A stretch of DNA of 64,000 bases from Hespellia stercorisuis DSM 15480 (GCF_900142165.1 NZ_FQZY01000009.1:49508-113507), one strand, 5' to 3'. Shown: positions 9,899 to 18,296, counted from the first letter of the stretch. Notes: generated by a model from the sequence alone, not told the origin. Program-made: numbers and translations.

Positions 9899-9956
9899 CT
9901 CGTAGAATTTATACGGAAGTATGAAGTCTACGAGTTAAAGTGCTATATGGCACTTT
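9899..9956 (+). promoter_or_regulatory. Two hairpins between secY and adk
   Basis: CTCGTAGA (9899-9906) pairs with TCTACGAG (9927-9934), and directly after it AAAGTGC (9937-9943) pairs with GCACTTT (9950-9956). There is no T-run after either, so they look like mRNA structures (processing or stability) rather than terminators. They are unrelated in sequence to the hairpin element of copies A-E. Confidence 0.45.
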
Positions 9957-10013
9957 GGACATTTGCGTAGATAATCTCTCCTTCGGAGGCATTACAAGTT
10001 ATGGAGGTTAAGT

Positions 10014-10658
10014 ATGAAAATAATCATGTTAGGCGCGCCTGGAGCAGGTAAAGGAACACAGGCAAAAAAAATTGCTGCAAAATACAGCATTCCACATATC
10101 TCAACAGGGGATATCTTCCGTGCTAATATAAAAAATGGTACAGAACTTGGTAAAAAGGCAAAAACATATATGGATCAGGGACTTCTGGTACCGGACGAAC
10201 TGGTTGTTGATCTTGTTGTTGACCGTGTGAATCAAGAAGACTGTGCAAACGGTTATGTTCTGGATGGTTTTCCGAGAACAATTCCACAGGCAGAAGCGCT
10301 GGATAAAGCACTGGCTTCACTTGGACAGAAGGTTGATTATGCAATCAATGTGGAAGTCCCGGATGAAAATATCGTGAATCGTATGTCGGGACGCCGCGCC
10401 TGTGTTGGATGTGGGGCTACATATCATTTGGTATATGCACCTACGAAGGTGGAGGGAATCTGTGATACGTGTGGGAAAGAACTGATACTGAGAGACGATG
10501 ACAAGCCGGAAACGGTCAAAAAACGTCTCGGAGTTTACCACGATCAGACACAGCCGCTGATTGATTATTATACAAAGCAAGATATTTTAGTCGAAGTAGA
10601 TGGTACAATTGATATCAATGATGTGTTTGCTGCAATCGTAAAAATCCTGGGAGAATAA
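10014..10658 (+). CDS. adk: Adenylate kinase
   Basis: 214 residues. P-loop [11 protein letters not shown] at residues 7-17, NMP-binding STGDIFR, and a LID domain with the zinc-binding cysteines CVGCGATYH and CDTCGKE, the long Gram-positive form. Converts ATP plus AMP to two ADP in the cytoplasm. It follows secY as usual, but the next gene is the KOW protein only four bases away; map, normally here, is missing. Confidence 0.98.
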   Translation: MKIIMLGAPGAGKGTQAKKIAAKYSIPHISTGDIFRANIKNGTELGKKAKTYMDQGLLVPDELVVDLVVDRVNQEDCANGYVLDGFPRTIPQAEALDKALASLGQKVDYAINVEVPDENIVNRMSGRRACVGCGATYHLVYAPTKVEGICDTCGKELILRDDDKPETVKKRLGVYHDQTQPLIDYYTKQDILVEVDGTIDINDVFAAIVKILGE

Positions 10659-10662
10659 GAAG

Positions 10663-10929
10663 ATGTCTGAATGCAAACCGGGAATGCTTGTCAGATCGCT
10701 TGCCGGTCATGACAAAGGCAGCATATATATCATACTTCGTGTAGAAGATAATCATGTGATTCTGGCAGATGGAAAGTACAAAACCATCTGCCGGAGTAAA
10801 AAGAAAAACAGGAAGCATATACAGATTATATGCAGGCAGTATGATATTGCTGCAATGAATGATGTAGAGATAAAGAAAACAATCAAAGATTATGAAATGG
10901 AAAGAGGATTAGGGCATGTCAAAAGCTGA
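10663..10929 (+). CDS. KOW-domain RNA-binding protein (L14E/L6E-like)
   Basis: 88 residues. The N-terminal part ([21 protein letters not shown]) is a KOW-like fold as in eukaryotic/archaeal L14e-type proteins; the rest is basic with KKKNRKHIQ. Small proteins of this kind are found in Clostridia between map or adk and infA, with no experimentally settled role; RNA or ribosome binding is inferred from the fold. It starts four bases after adk and overlaps infA by 14 bases, so all three are likely co-translated. Confidence 0.85.
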   Translation: MSECKPGMLVRSLAGHDKGSIYIILRVEDNHVILADGKYKTICRSKKKNRKHIQIICRQYDIAAMNDVEIKKTIKDYEMERGLGHVKS

Positions 10930-11134
10930 CGTAATTGAAATTGAAGGAACTGTAGTAGAAAAATTACCAAATGCAATGTTCCAGGTTGAACTGGAAAACG
11001 GACATCAGGTACTGGCTCATATCAGTGGAAAGCTGCGTATGAACTTTATCAAGATTTTACCTGGAGATAAAGTAACATTGGAATTGTCTCCTTATGATTT
11101 ATCTAAGGGAAGAATTATCTGGAGAGATAAATAA
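10916..11134 (+). CDS. infA: Translation initiation factor IF-1
   Basis: 72 residues, standard length. One S1-type OB fold: [25 protein letters not shown] and [30 protein letters not shown]-1 occupies the A site during initiation. Its start lies inside the end of the KOW gene. A strong internal promoter (11184-11212) lies 50 bases after its stop, so rpmJ and the alpha operon can be transcribed independently of it. Confidence 0.97.
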   Translation: MSKADVIEIEGTVVEKLPNAMFQVELENGHQVLAHISGKLRMNFIKILPGDKVTLELSPYDLSKGRIIWRDK

Positions 11135-11183
11135 GAGTACGGTACAGGCAAAAAAATATTAATATATGAATAGGAAACAGGTA

Positions 11184-11212
11184 TTGACACCCGTATAATT
11201 GGGTGCTATAAT
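11184..11212 (+). promoter_or_regulatory. Near-consensus internal promoter before rpmJ
   Basis: TTGACA (11184-11189), a 17-base spacer, then TATAAT (11207-11212): a perfect match to the vegetative sigma factor consensus. The spacer contains an inverted repeat CACCC/GGGTG. It lies 82 bases before rpmJ within the ribosomal cluster and would drive rpmJ-rpsM-rpsK-rpsD-rpoA-rplQ. Confidence 0.85.
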
Positions 11213-11293
11213 GTTAAAGCGCTGTTTTGGAGAAAGTGCGTCCAAATATAGCCGGAAACGTAAGTAGAGCAAAGGATGGAAGGAGGATTTACC

Positions 11294-11407
11294 ATGAAGG
11301 TTAGATCATCAGTAAAACCAATTTGCGAGAAATGCAAAATCATTAAAAGAAAAGGATCTGTCAGAGTAATCTGTGAGAATCCGAAACACAAACAGAGACA
11401 AGGCTAA
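11294..11407 (+). CDS. rpmJ: 50S ribosomal protein L36, zinc form
   Basis: 37 residues. Begins [15 protein letters not shown]; the zinc-ribbon ligands are Cys11, Cys14, Cys27 and His32 (CEKC ... CENPKH). The smallest ribosomal protein, near the L6/L16 region. GGAAGGAGG precedes it. A 352-base untranslated stretch separates it from rpsM. Confidence 0.96.
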   Translation: MKVRSSVKPICEKCKIIKRKGSVRVICENPKHKQRQG

Positions 11408-11414
11408 ATCTAGA

Positions 11415-11759
11415 GCACTTAGTGAGGTATCTCACGAACTTAGTGCGAAGATTGTTCAAGGGAACTTGGCGAGGTAGTTTCGAGCCTAGTAAATTGAACA
11501 TCCTTATAAAAAGTTTATGTTTGTGACAAATTAGGCGGCTGATAGCATGACACACCAGGCGGTGTGGAGAGCTATTTAATATACAATACACGTAAAGTGT
11601 TCACTGTATATTGCTTAAAATACCCGGCAGGTCATTTGCGGTGCAACCGTTGTCGGGAAAGGGTATTCTCGAACCAGAGAGTGCCTGGGAGTTGTAAAAT
11701 GCCAGACTCCCCAGTTTGGGACAATATTAATCAATAATTCAAAATGGAGGAAAGAACAC
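11415..11759 (+). promoter_or_regulatory. Long structured leader between rpmJ and rpsM (includes hairpin element copy D)
   Basis: 352 bases without a credible gene. Stems seen in order: GCACT/AGTGC with GTGAG/CTCAC (11415-11446); hairpin element copy D with closing stem GTTCAA (11454-11459)/TTGAAC (11494-11499), inner CTTGGC/GCCTAG and loop GAGGTAGTTTCGA, then ATAAA/TTTAT; CACACC/GGTGTG near 11550; AATACCC (11619-11625)/GGGTATT (11661-11667); CTGGGAGT/ACTCCCCAG (11685-11714). The position upstream of rpsM parallels the S4-regulated leader of the alpha operon in E. coli; similar control here is only an inference. Confidence 0.6.
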
Positions 11760-12128
11760 ATGGCTCGTATTTCAGGTGTAGACTTACCAAGAGACAAACG
11801 TGTAGAAATCGGTTTGACTTATATCTACGGAATTGGTAGAACAAGTGCAACCCGTATCTTAGCAGCAGCAGGAGTAGATCCTAACACACGCTGCAGAGAT
11901 CTGACAAGTGATGACGTAAAGAAAATCAGTGAAGTGATCGATGAGACTCAGACAGTAGAAGGTGATCTTCGTAGAGAAATCCAGCTGAACATCAAGAGAT
12001 TGAAAGAAATCGGATGTTACAGAGGAATTCGTCATAGAAGAGGACTTCCTTGCCGTGGTCAGAAGACAAAGACTAATGCAAGAACATGTAAAGGTCCTAA
12101 GAGAACAGTGGCGAATAAGAAGAAGTAG
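11760..12128 (+). CDS. rpsM: 30S ribosomal protein S13
   Basis: 122 residues. [28 protein letters not shown] opening with the helix-two-turn-helix region, and the basic C-terminal [21 protein letters not shown] tail that contacts P-site tRNA. S13 forms head bridges B1a and B1b. ATGGAGGAAAG precedes the ATG. First gene of the alpha-type operon after the long leader. Confidence 0.97.
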   Translation: MARISGVDLPRDKRVEIGLTYIYGIGRTSATRILAAAGVDPNTRCRDLTSDDVKKISEVIDETQTVEGDLRREIQLNIKRLKEIGCYRGIRHRRGLPCRGQKTKTNARTCKGPKRTVANKKK

Positions 12129-12145
12129 AACACTTAATGAATGCA

Positions 12146-12261
12146 GGCTGTTAAGCACAGCATGAATTTAGTGAGAACTTTGTTCGAAAGAACTAAGCGA
12201 GAGATTATCGAGCTTGGTGATAAGGCGTGTCTTTGTGAATTATCGCATGGAGGCGGCGATA
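12146..12261 (+). ncRNA. Ribosomal-operon hairpin element, copy E (rpsM-rpsK gap)
   Basis: A leading hairpin GGCTGT/ACAGC (about 12146-12161) precedes the core GTTCGAAAGAACTAAGC (12182 on), aligned with GTTCGGAGAACTTGGC of copy A. The inner stem is CTAAGC (12193-12198) / GCTTGG (12212-12217) around the loop GAGAGATTATCGA. The inner stem has changed at several positions but still pairs. The closing stem is lost; instead GTGATAA and TTATCGC pair around 12216-12245. ACCCCCGGGGT follows at 12261. Confidence 0.55.
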
Positions 12262-12320
12262 CCCCCGGGGTAATCGAACTACAACATTAATATGAAAAAT
12301 AAAGAAAGTAGGTTAGTTTA

Positions 12321-12716
12321 ATGGCTAAGAAAGTTACCAAAAAAGTGACAAAGAAACGTGTCAAGAAAAACGTTGAACGCGGACAAGCACACATCCAATC
12401 ATCTTTTAACAATACAATTGTTACATTGACAGATGCTCAGGGAAATGCTCTTTCATGGGCAAGTGCAGGCGGTCTGGGATTTAGAGGTTCAAGGAAATCT
12501 ACTCCTTATGCAGCACAGATGGCAGCTGAGACAGCAGCTAAAGCAGCATTAGTACATGGTCTGAAATCAGTAGACGTATTTGTTAAGGGACCAGGTTCAG
12601 GTAGAGAAGCAGCAATCCGTGCACTTCAGGCATGCGGTATTAACGTAACAAGTATCAAGGACGTAACTCCGGTTCCACATAACGGATGCCGCCCACCAAA
12701 ACGTAGAAGAGTATAG
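12321..12716 (+). CDS. rpsK: 30S ribosomal protein S11
   Basis: 131 residues. [31 protein letters not shown] and [18 protein letters not shown] are the family signatures, with the C-terminal [13 protein letters not shown] tail. S11 lies in the platform near the E site and Shine-Dalgarno helix. The spacing to the putative ribosome binding site (AAAGAAAGTAGG) is acceptable. Confidence 0.97.
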   Translation: MAKKVTKKVTKKRVKKNVERGQAHIQSSFNNTIVTLTDAQGNALSWASAGGLGFRGSRKSTPYAAQMAAETAAKAALVHGLKSVDVFVKGPGSGREAAIRALQACGINVTSIKDVTPVPHNGCRPPKRRRV

Positions 12717-12782
12717 TTTTTTTTATACGAACAAGAAGCGATGCGGATGGCGAATGTCCGCTTAATAATTAGGAGGTAGAAC

Positions 12783-13376
12783 ATGGCAGTAAATAGAGTT
12801 CCGGTTCTTAAGAGATGTAGATCATTAGGTATGGATCCAATCTATTTAGGAATTAATAAAAAGTCTAACAGACAGTTAAAAAGATCAAATAGAAAAATGA
12901 GCGAGTATGGTCTTCAGTTACGCGAGAAGCAGAAAGCTAAATTTATCTATGGTGTATTAGAAAAACCTTTCAGAAACTACTACAAAAAAGCGAAAAAGAT
13001 GAACGGTATGACCGGTGACAATCTTATGATTCTTCTTGAGTCAAGATTAGACAACGTTATGTTCCGTATGGGACTTGCAAGAACAAGACGCGAAGCAAGA
13101 CAGATCGTTGACCACAAGCATGTATTAGTGAATGGAAAACTGGTTAACATCCCATCTTATTTAGTAAAAGCTGGCGATACAATTGAAATCAAAGAAAAAC
13201 ACAAAGGATCACAGAGATATAAAGATATCTTAGAAGCTACAGGCGGAAGTATGGTACCTGAGTGGTTGGATGTTGATGCAGAAAACTTAAAAGGTTCTGT
13301 AAAGGCTCTTCCTCTCAGAGAAGTAATTGATGTTCCTGTTGATGAGATGTTGATTGTCGAGTTATATTCTAAATAA
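12783..13376 (+). CDS. rpsD: 30S ribosomal protein S4
   Basis: 197 residues. The N-terminal region lacks the four zinc-binding cysteines found in some S4 proteins. The S4 RNA-binding domain is at about residues 88-150 ([35 protein letters not shown]). S4 starts 30S assembly and in several bacteria represses its own operon. AGGAGG at eight bases. A short hairpin (12743-12761) lies in the gap upstream. Confidence 0.97.
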   Translation: MAVNRVPVLKRCRSLGMDPIYLGINKKSNRQLKRSNRKMSEYGLQLREKQKAKFIYGVLEKPFRNYYKKAKKMNGMTGDNLMILLESRLDNVMFRMGLARTRREARQIVDHKHVLVNGKLVNIPSYLVKAGDTIEIKEKHKGSQRYKDILEATGGSMVPEWLDVDAENLKGSVKALPLREVIDVPVDEMLIVELYSK

Positions 13377-13408
13377 TAGGATATAAGCCCATAAGGAGGG
13401 TCTGTGTA

Positions 13409-14368
13409 GTGTTTGATTTTAATAAACCGAATATTGAAATTACTGAAATTTCTGATGATAAAAAATATGGAAGATTCGTAGTAGAACCACTCGAGAGAGG
13501 CTACGGTACTACACTCGGTAATTCATTGAGAAGAATCATGCTCTCCTCGTTGCCGGGAGCTGCGATCAGCTCTGTAAAGATTGACGGAGTTCTTCATGAA
13601 TTCAGTTCAATCCCGGGAGTGAAAGAGGATGTTACCGAGATTATTATGAATCTGAAAACATTGGCTATCAAAAACACTTCAGAATCTGATGAACCAAAGA
13701 CTGCATATATTGAATTCGAAGGAGAGGGTGTTGTAACAGGCGCCGATATCCAGGTGGATTCTGATATTGAAATTATGAATCCGGAAACCGTTATTGCAAC
13801 ACTTAGCGGTGGTAAAGATAGCAAATTATACATGGAACTCACCATTACAAAGGGTAGAGGATATGTGAGTGCAGAAAAGAACAAGACAGATGATCTGCCG
13901 ATCGCAGTTATTCCTATTGATTCTATCTACACGCCGGTTGAGCGTGTGAATCTCACTGTTGAGAATACACGTGTTGGTCAGATTACTGACTTTGACAAGC
14001 TGACATTAGATGTATACACCAACGGAACACTTCTTCCGGATGAGGCGGTCAGCCTGGCAGCAAAAGTACTTAACGAACATCTGAGATTGTTTATCGATTT
14101 ATCTGAGGTTGCACAGGCAGCTGAGGTTATGATCGAGAAGGAAGATGACGAGAAGGAAAAAGTTCTCGAGATGAGCATTGATGAACTGGAGTTATCTGTC
14201 CGTTCATACAATTGTCTTAAGAGAGCCGGTATCAATACCGTGGAAGAATTGACGAATAAGACATCCGAAGATATGATGAAGGTTCGTAACCTTGGTCGTA
14301 AATCATTAGAAGAAGTTTTAGCGAAATTAAAAGAGCTCGACCTGAGTTTGAGTCAGGGCGAGGAATAA
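13409..14368 (+). CDS. rpoA: DNA-directed RNA polymerase subunit alpha
   Basis: 319 residues from a GTG that follows AAGGAGGG. N-terminal assembly domain: [29 protein letters not shown]-terminal domain (about 250-315): [26 protein letters not shown] and [16 protein letters not shown], which binds UP elements and activators. Forms the dimer on which the polymerase assembles. Lies in the alpha operon between rpsD and rplQ. Confidence 0.98.
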   Translation: MFDFNKPNIEITEISDDKKYGRFVVEPLERGYGTTLGNSLRRIMLSSLPGAAISSVKIDGVLHEFSSIPGVKEDVTEIIMNLKTLAIKNTSESDEPKTAYIEFEGEGVVTGADIQVDSDIEIMNPETVIATLSGGKDSKLYMELTITKGRGYVSAEKNKTDDLPIAVIPIDSIYTPVERVNLTVENTRVGQITDFDKLTLDVYTNGTLLPDEAVSLAAKVLNEHLRLFIDLSEVAQAAEVMIEKEDDEKEKVLEMSIDELELSVRSYNCLKRAGINTVEELTNKTSEDMMKVRNLGRKSLEEVLAKLKELDLSLSQGEE

Positions 14369-14390
14369 ATCCCTGGATACTGATAATTAT

Positions 14391-14452
14391 CACAGATAAG
14401 CCCGAAGTGCTCTGTGAGTCATTCATGCAGTAAGCCCGAAGCGCATGTCTGA
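14391..14452 (+). promoter_or_regulatory. Twin hairpins with an identical loop before rplQ
   Basis: Two hairpins in tandem, 34 bases apart. The first: CACAGA (14391-14396) pairs with TCTGTG (14411-14416). The second: CATGC (14424-14428) pairs with GCATG (14442-14446). Both loops carry TAAGCCCGAAG, although the stems are different. A conserved loop on changed stems suggests a protein or RNA binding motif. They lie between rpoA and the rplQ ribosome binding site. Confidence 0.5.
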
Positions 14453-14479
14453 GTGATCAAAGATGGAGGAATTAGAACA

Positions 14480-15016
14480 ATGGCAAAATATAGAAAACTT
14501 GGCAGAACAGCAAGCCAGAGAAAAGCTTTATTAAGAAACCAGGTAACAGCATTACTGAACAACGGTAAAATTGTTACAACAGAAGCTAAAGCAAAAGAGA
14601 TCCGCAAGATCGCTGAAGGCCTCATTGCTATGGCAGTTAGAGAAAAAGACAACTTTGATGAAGTTACTGTAACAGCTAAGGCTGCCCGCAAGGACAAAGA
14701 TGGCAAGAGAGTAAAAGAAGTTGTTGATGGAAAGAAAGTTACTGTATATGATGAAGTAGAGAAGAAGATCCAGAAGGATCAGCCGAGCAGACTTCATGCA
14801 AGAAGAGAGATGTTAAAAGTTCTTTACACAGTAAAAGAAGTTCCGGAAAAAGCTGCAGGTAAGAAGAAAAATACAAAAGAGATCGATCTTACAGAAAAAT
14901 TATTCAACGAGATCGCTCCAAAGTACGCAGACCGTAAAGGTGGCTACACAAGAATCGTAAAGATTGGCCAGCGTAAAGGTGATGCAGCTATGGAAGTATT
15001 GATTGAATTAGTTTAA
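14480..15016 (+). CDS. rplQ: 50S ribosomal protein L17 with insertion
   Basis: 178 residues against about 120-130 in E. coli or Bacillus. The start (MAKYRKLGRTASQRKALLRNQ) and end (GGYTRIVKIGQRKGDAAMEVLIELV) are canonical. The extra length is a charged stretch at about residues 60-130 (including KDKDGKRVKEVVDGKKVTVYD and a KAAGKKKNTKEID segment). ATG 14480 follows ATGGAGGAATT; the open frame upstream is not coding. L17 lies near the tunnel exit. Last gene of the cluster. Confidence 0.95.
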   Translation: MAKYRKLGRTASQRKALLRNQVTALLNNGKIVTTEAKAKEIRKIAEGLIAMAVREKDNFDEVTVTAKAARKDKDGKRVKEVVDGKKVTVYDEVEKKIQKDQPSRLHARREMLKVLYTVKEVPEKAAGKKKNTKEIDLTEKLFNEIAPKYADRKGGYTRIVKIGQRKGDAAMEVLIELV

Positions 15017-15030
15017 TCATAAACTTATGA

Positions 15031-15071
15031 AGAGATAATGTGCCATTGATGATGGCACATTGTCTCTTTTT
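15031..15071 (+). terminator. Terminator of the ribosomal protein cluster
   Basis: AGAGATAATGTGCCAT / ATGGCACATTGTCTCT forms a long stem with loop TGATG, followed by TTTTT. It lies 14 bases after the rplQ stop. Classic intrinsic terminator. Confidence 0.92.
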
Positions 15072-15155
15072 CTTATCAGAGGGTTCAGAAACAAAAGTAA
15101 GATTTACTGAGATCGGGCAAGCCTGTGCATTAATCTGAACGGAGAGAAGTGAGAC

Positions 15156-15174
15156 AGATTGCGAATGCCCGCTT
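15156..15174 (+). repeat. Dispersed motif GATTGCGAATGCCCGC
   Basis: One of at least six copies of a short motif with consensus GCGGATTGCGAATGTCCGC. Here the 5' arm is ACAGATT. Related copies: 12743-12761, 22215-22235, 33989-34007, 38297-38317, 57169-57190. Confidence 0.5.
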
Positions 15175-15248
15175 TATTCAAAGATATTGTGCAAAATAAA
15201 TAAGAAAATCCTACAGTGAGACTCGAAATGATCAAAAATAAACAACAT

Positions 15249-15300
15249 TGACAAATTAATAACAAATCGTATTGACAATTAATTAACAATCTGATATTAT
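15249..15300 (+). promoter_or_regulatory. adhE promoter with two Rex-like operators
   Basis: TTGACA (15272-15277), 17-base spacer and TATTAT (15295-15300) form the promoter. Two 18-base near-palindromes resemble the Rex (NADH-sensing repressor) consensus TTGTTAAnnnnTTAACAA: 15249-15266 (TTGACAAATTAATAACAA) and 15272-15289 (TTGACAATTAATTAACAA). The second covers the -35 box. Rex control of adhE is known in Firmicutes; here it is inferred from the motif. Confidence 0.65.
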
Positions 15301-15373
15301 GATTTTAGCTTAAAGCAGGGCATAAAAAACGATAGTGAAAACAGTAATCAACATTATTGGAGGAAAGAAAAAA

Positions 15374-17995
15374 ATGGCTAAGAAAAAAGAAGCAGAAGTA
15401 GCAGTTCCAGAAATTATCGACAGCACAGAGGCACTCACAGCTAGACTGAACGCAATGAGAGAGGCACAGAAAGTATTCGCAACTTTCACACAGGAGCAGG
15501 TAGATAAGATCTTTTACGAGGCTGCTATGGCAGCAAACAAAGCTCGTATTCCATTGGCTCAGATGGCAGTAGAAGAGACTGGAATGGGTATCGTAGAAGA
15601 CAAGATTATCAAGAATCATTACGCAGCAGAGTATATTTACAATGCATATAAAGACACAAAGACATGTGGCGTAATCGACGAAGATCCGTCATTCGGCATC
15701 AAGAAAATCGCAGAGCCTATCGGTGTAATCGCAGCGGTTATTCCGACTACAAACCCGACTTCTACGGCAATTTTCAAAACATTGATTTGTCTGAAGACAC
15801 GTAACGCAATCATCATCAGCCCACATCCACGTGCAAAGGGATGTACAATCGCAGCTGCAAAGGTTGTTCTGGAAGCAGCAGTTAAAGCCGGAGCACCAGA
15901 AGGAATCATCAGCTGGATCGACGTACCTTCACTGGAACTTACAAACCAGGTAATGCATGAAGCAGATACAATTCTTGCAACAGGTGGTCCTGGAATGGTT
16001 AACGCAGCATACTCATCAGGTAAGCCGGCACTCGGTGTTGGAGCAGGTAATACACCTGTAATCATCGATGAGACAGCAGATATCAGAATGGCAGTAAACT
16101 CTATCATTCATTCAAAAACATTTGACAATGGTATGATCTGTGCATCAGAGCAGTCAGTTACAGCACTGGCAAGCGTATACGATGCAGTAAAACAGGAATT
16201 CCAGGCAAGAGGATGCTACTTCCTGAAACAGGGAGAGCTTGAGAAAGTTAGAAAAACAATCATCATCAATGGCGCTCTGAACGCAAAAATCGTTGGACAG
16301 TCTGCATTTACAATCGCAGCACTGGCTGGTGTAAAAGTTCCAGAAACAGCTAAGATCCTGATCGGTGAGGTTGAGTCTGTCAACATCGAAGAAGAGTTTG
16401 CACACGAGAAACTCTCTCCGGTTCTTGCACTGTACAAAGCAAAAGATTTTGATGATGCACTCACAAAAGCTGAGCAGCTTGTAGCTGACGGTGGTTATGG
16501 ACATACATCATCATTATACATTCATCCTGCACAGACAGAAAAGATCGCAAAGCATGCAGCAGCAATGAAGACATGCCGTATCGTGATCAACACACCTTCT
16601 TCACATGGTGGAATTGGTGACCTTTACAACTTTGGAATGGCTCCTTCTCTGACACTTGGTTGTGGATCATGGGGTGGAAACTCTGTATCTGAAAACGTTG
16701 GTGTAAAACACTTGATCAATATTAAGACAGTAGCTGAGAGGAGAGAGAACATGCTTTGGTTCAGAACACCTGAAAAGGTTTACTTTAAGAAAGGCTGTAT
16801 GCCGGTTGCGTTAGATGAGTTAAAGACAGAACTTCACAAGGAAAAGGCTTTCATCGTAACAGACAGCTTCCTGTATCAGAATGGTTATATTGCTCCAATC
16901 GAAGCAAAATTAGACGAGATGGGAATCCAGCATACATGCTTCTTCGAAGTAGCTCCAGACCCGACACTCCAGTGCGCACAGAAGGGTGCTGACGCAATGA
17001 AAGCATTTGCACCGGATACAATCATCGCTGTTGGTGGTGGTTCAGCAATGGATGCAGCTAAGATTATGTGGGTAATGTATGAGCATCCAGAAGCTAATTT
17101 CGAAGATATGGCTATGGACTTCATGGATATCCGTAAGAGAGTATTTAAGTTCCCTAAGATGGGCGAGAAAGCTTATATGATAGCAATCCCAACCTCTTCA
17201 GGAACAGGCTCAGAGGTAACACCTTTCGCAATCATCACAGATGCAGAGACAGGTACAAAATGGCCACTCGCAGACTACGAACTCCTTCCGAACATGGCAA
17301 TCGTAGACGTAGACAACATGATGAACCAGCCGAAGGGTCTGACAAGCGCATCTGGTATCGACGTTATGACACATGCAATCGAGGCATATGTATCAATCAT
17401 GGCTTCTGATTACACAGATGGTCTTGCACTGAAAGCAGTGAAGATGGTATTTGATAACCTTCCTTCAGCATACGAGAACGGAGCAAATGATCCTCACGCA
17501 AGAGAGATGATGGCAAACGCATCTTGTATGGCTGGTATGGCATTTGCAAACGCATTCCTTGGACTGAACCACTCAATGGCTCATAAATTAGGTGCATATC
17601 ATCACCTGCCACATGGTGTTGCAAATGCAGTAATCCTGACAGAAGTTATGCGCTACAATGCAGCAGAAGTACCGACTAAGATGGGAACATTCTCTCAGTA
17701 TCAGTACCCACATGCACTTGCAAGATACGCTGAATTAGGACGTTTTGCAGGATGCCAGGGTAAGGATGACCAGGAAGTATTTGAGAACTTCATCAAGAAA
17801 TTAGATGAATTAAAAGACTTCATCGGAATCAAGAAAACAATCAAAGATTACGGTATCAAAGAGGAAGACTTCCTTGCAACATTGGACGAGATGGTAGAGA
17901 ATGCCTTCAACGATCAGTGTACAGGAGCTAACCCAAGATATCCACTGATGAAAGAAATCAAAGAAATGTACCTGAAATGCTACTACGGTAAATAA
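15374..17995 (+). CDS. adhE: Bifunctional acetaldehyde-CoA/alcohol dehydrogenase
   Basis: 873 residues, full length. The N-terminal half is an acetylating aldehyde dehydrogenase with catalytic Cys in DNGMICASEQS; the C-terminal half is an iron-dependent alcohol dehydrogenase with NAD-binding GGGSAMDAAK and metal-ligand regions DVMTHAIEAY and LNHSMAHKLGAYHHLPHG. Reduces acetyl-CoA to ethanol with two NADH in mixed-acid fermentation; such proteins form spirosome filaments. ATG 15374 follows TTGGAGGAAAG; the open frame begins 13 codons earlier. Single-gene unit with its own promoter and terminator. Confidence 0.98.
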   Translation: MAKKKEAEVAVPEIIDSTEALTARLNAMREAQKVFATFTQEQVDKIFYEAAMAANKARIPLAQMAVEETGMGIVEDKIIKNHYAAEYIYNAYKDTKTCGVIDEDPSFGIKKIAEPIGVIAAVIPTTNPTSTAIFKTLICLKTRNAIIISPHPRAKGCTIAAAKVVLEAAVKAGAPEGIISWIDVPSLELTNQVMHEADTILATGGPGMVNAAYSSGKPALGVGAGNTPVIIDETADIRMAVNSIIHSKTFDNGMICASEQSVTALASVYDAVKQEFQARGCYFLKQGELEKVRKTIIINGALNAKIVGQSAFTIAALAGVKVPETAKILIGEVESVNIEEEFAHEKLSPVLALYKAKDFDDALTKAEQLVADGGYGHTSSLYIHPAQTEKIAKHAAAMKTCRIVINTPSSHGGIGDLYNFGMAPSLTLGCGSWGGNSVSENVGVKHLINIKTVAERRENMLWFRTPEKVYFKKGCMPVALDELKTELHKEKAFIVTDSFLYQNGYIAPIEAKLDEMGIQHTCFFEVAPDPTLQCAQKGADAMKAFAPDTIIAVGGGSAMDAAKIMWVMYEHPEANFEDMAMDFMDIRKRVFKFPKMGEKAYMIAIPTSSGTGSEVTPFAIITDAETGTKWPLADYELLPNMAIVDVDNMMNQPKGLTSASGIDVMTHAIEAYVSIMASDYTDGLALKAVKMVFDNLPSAYENGANDPHAREMMANASCMAGMAFANAFLGLNHSMAHKLGAYHHLPHGVANAVILTEVMRYNAAEVPTKMGTFSQYQYPHALARYAELGRFAGCQGKDDQEVFENFIKKLDELKDFIGIKKTIKDYGIKEEDFLATLDEMVENAFNDQCTGANPRYPLMKEIKEMYLKCYYGK

Positions 17996-18021
17996 ATAGT
18001 AAACAGGCAGTAAAGTATAAG

Positions 18022-18059
18022 CTGCGCACATCTCATAAAAGGGATGTGCGCAGTTTTTT
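18022..18059 (+). terminator. adhE terminator
   Basis: CTGCGCACATC / GGATGTGCGCAG (18022-18053, one wobble) followed by six T. Lies 26 bases after the adhE stop. Confidence 0.93.
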
Positions 18060-18267
18060 GGTATAATAGAAAAATCCTTGGAGTTCCTGTTATGTAAAAA
18101 CATTCCGAGCGGGATGCATATTGCCGCAAGAGAAAAATGACCACAGGTGCGACCGCGGATAAGGAATCATGGATCCGGGAGTCAAGGATTATAAAAAACC
18201 ATAAGCGTTAAATAATTAACAATATAATACTGCGTAAAAATATTGTTAAAAATTATTCAAAAAACTA

Positions 18268-18296
18268 TTTACAAATGCTTCCGGTGGGTGTATTAT
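18268..18296 (+). promoter_or_regulatory. Promoter of the APH-like kinase gene
   Basis: TTTACA (18268-18273), 17-base spacer, TATTAT (18291-18296). It lies 44 bases before the gene start, within a 345-base gap whose remaining sequence (18060-18260) is AT-rich toward the promoter and shows no gene. Confidence 0.7.

Noticed and set aside
14391..14452. Possible tRNA between rpoA and rplQ
   Set aside because: The twin hairpins are too short and lack T-psi-C and acceptor stem features; they are simple hairpins.
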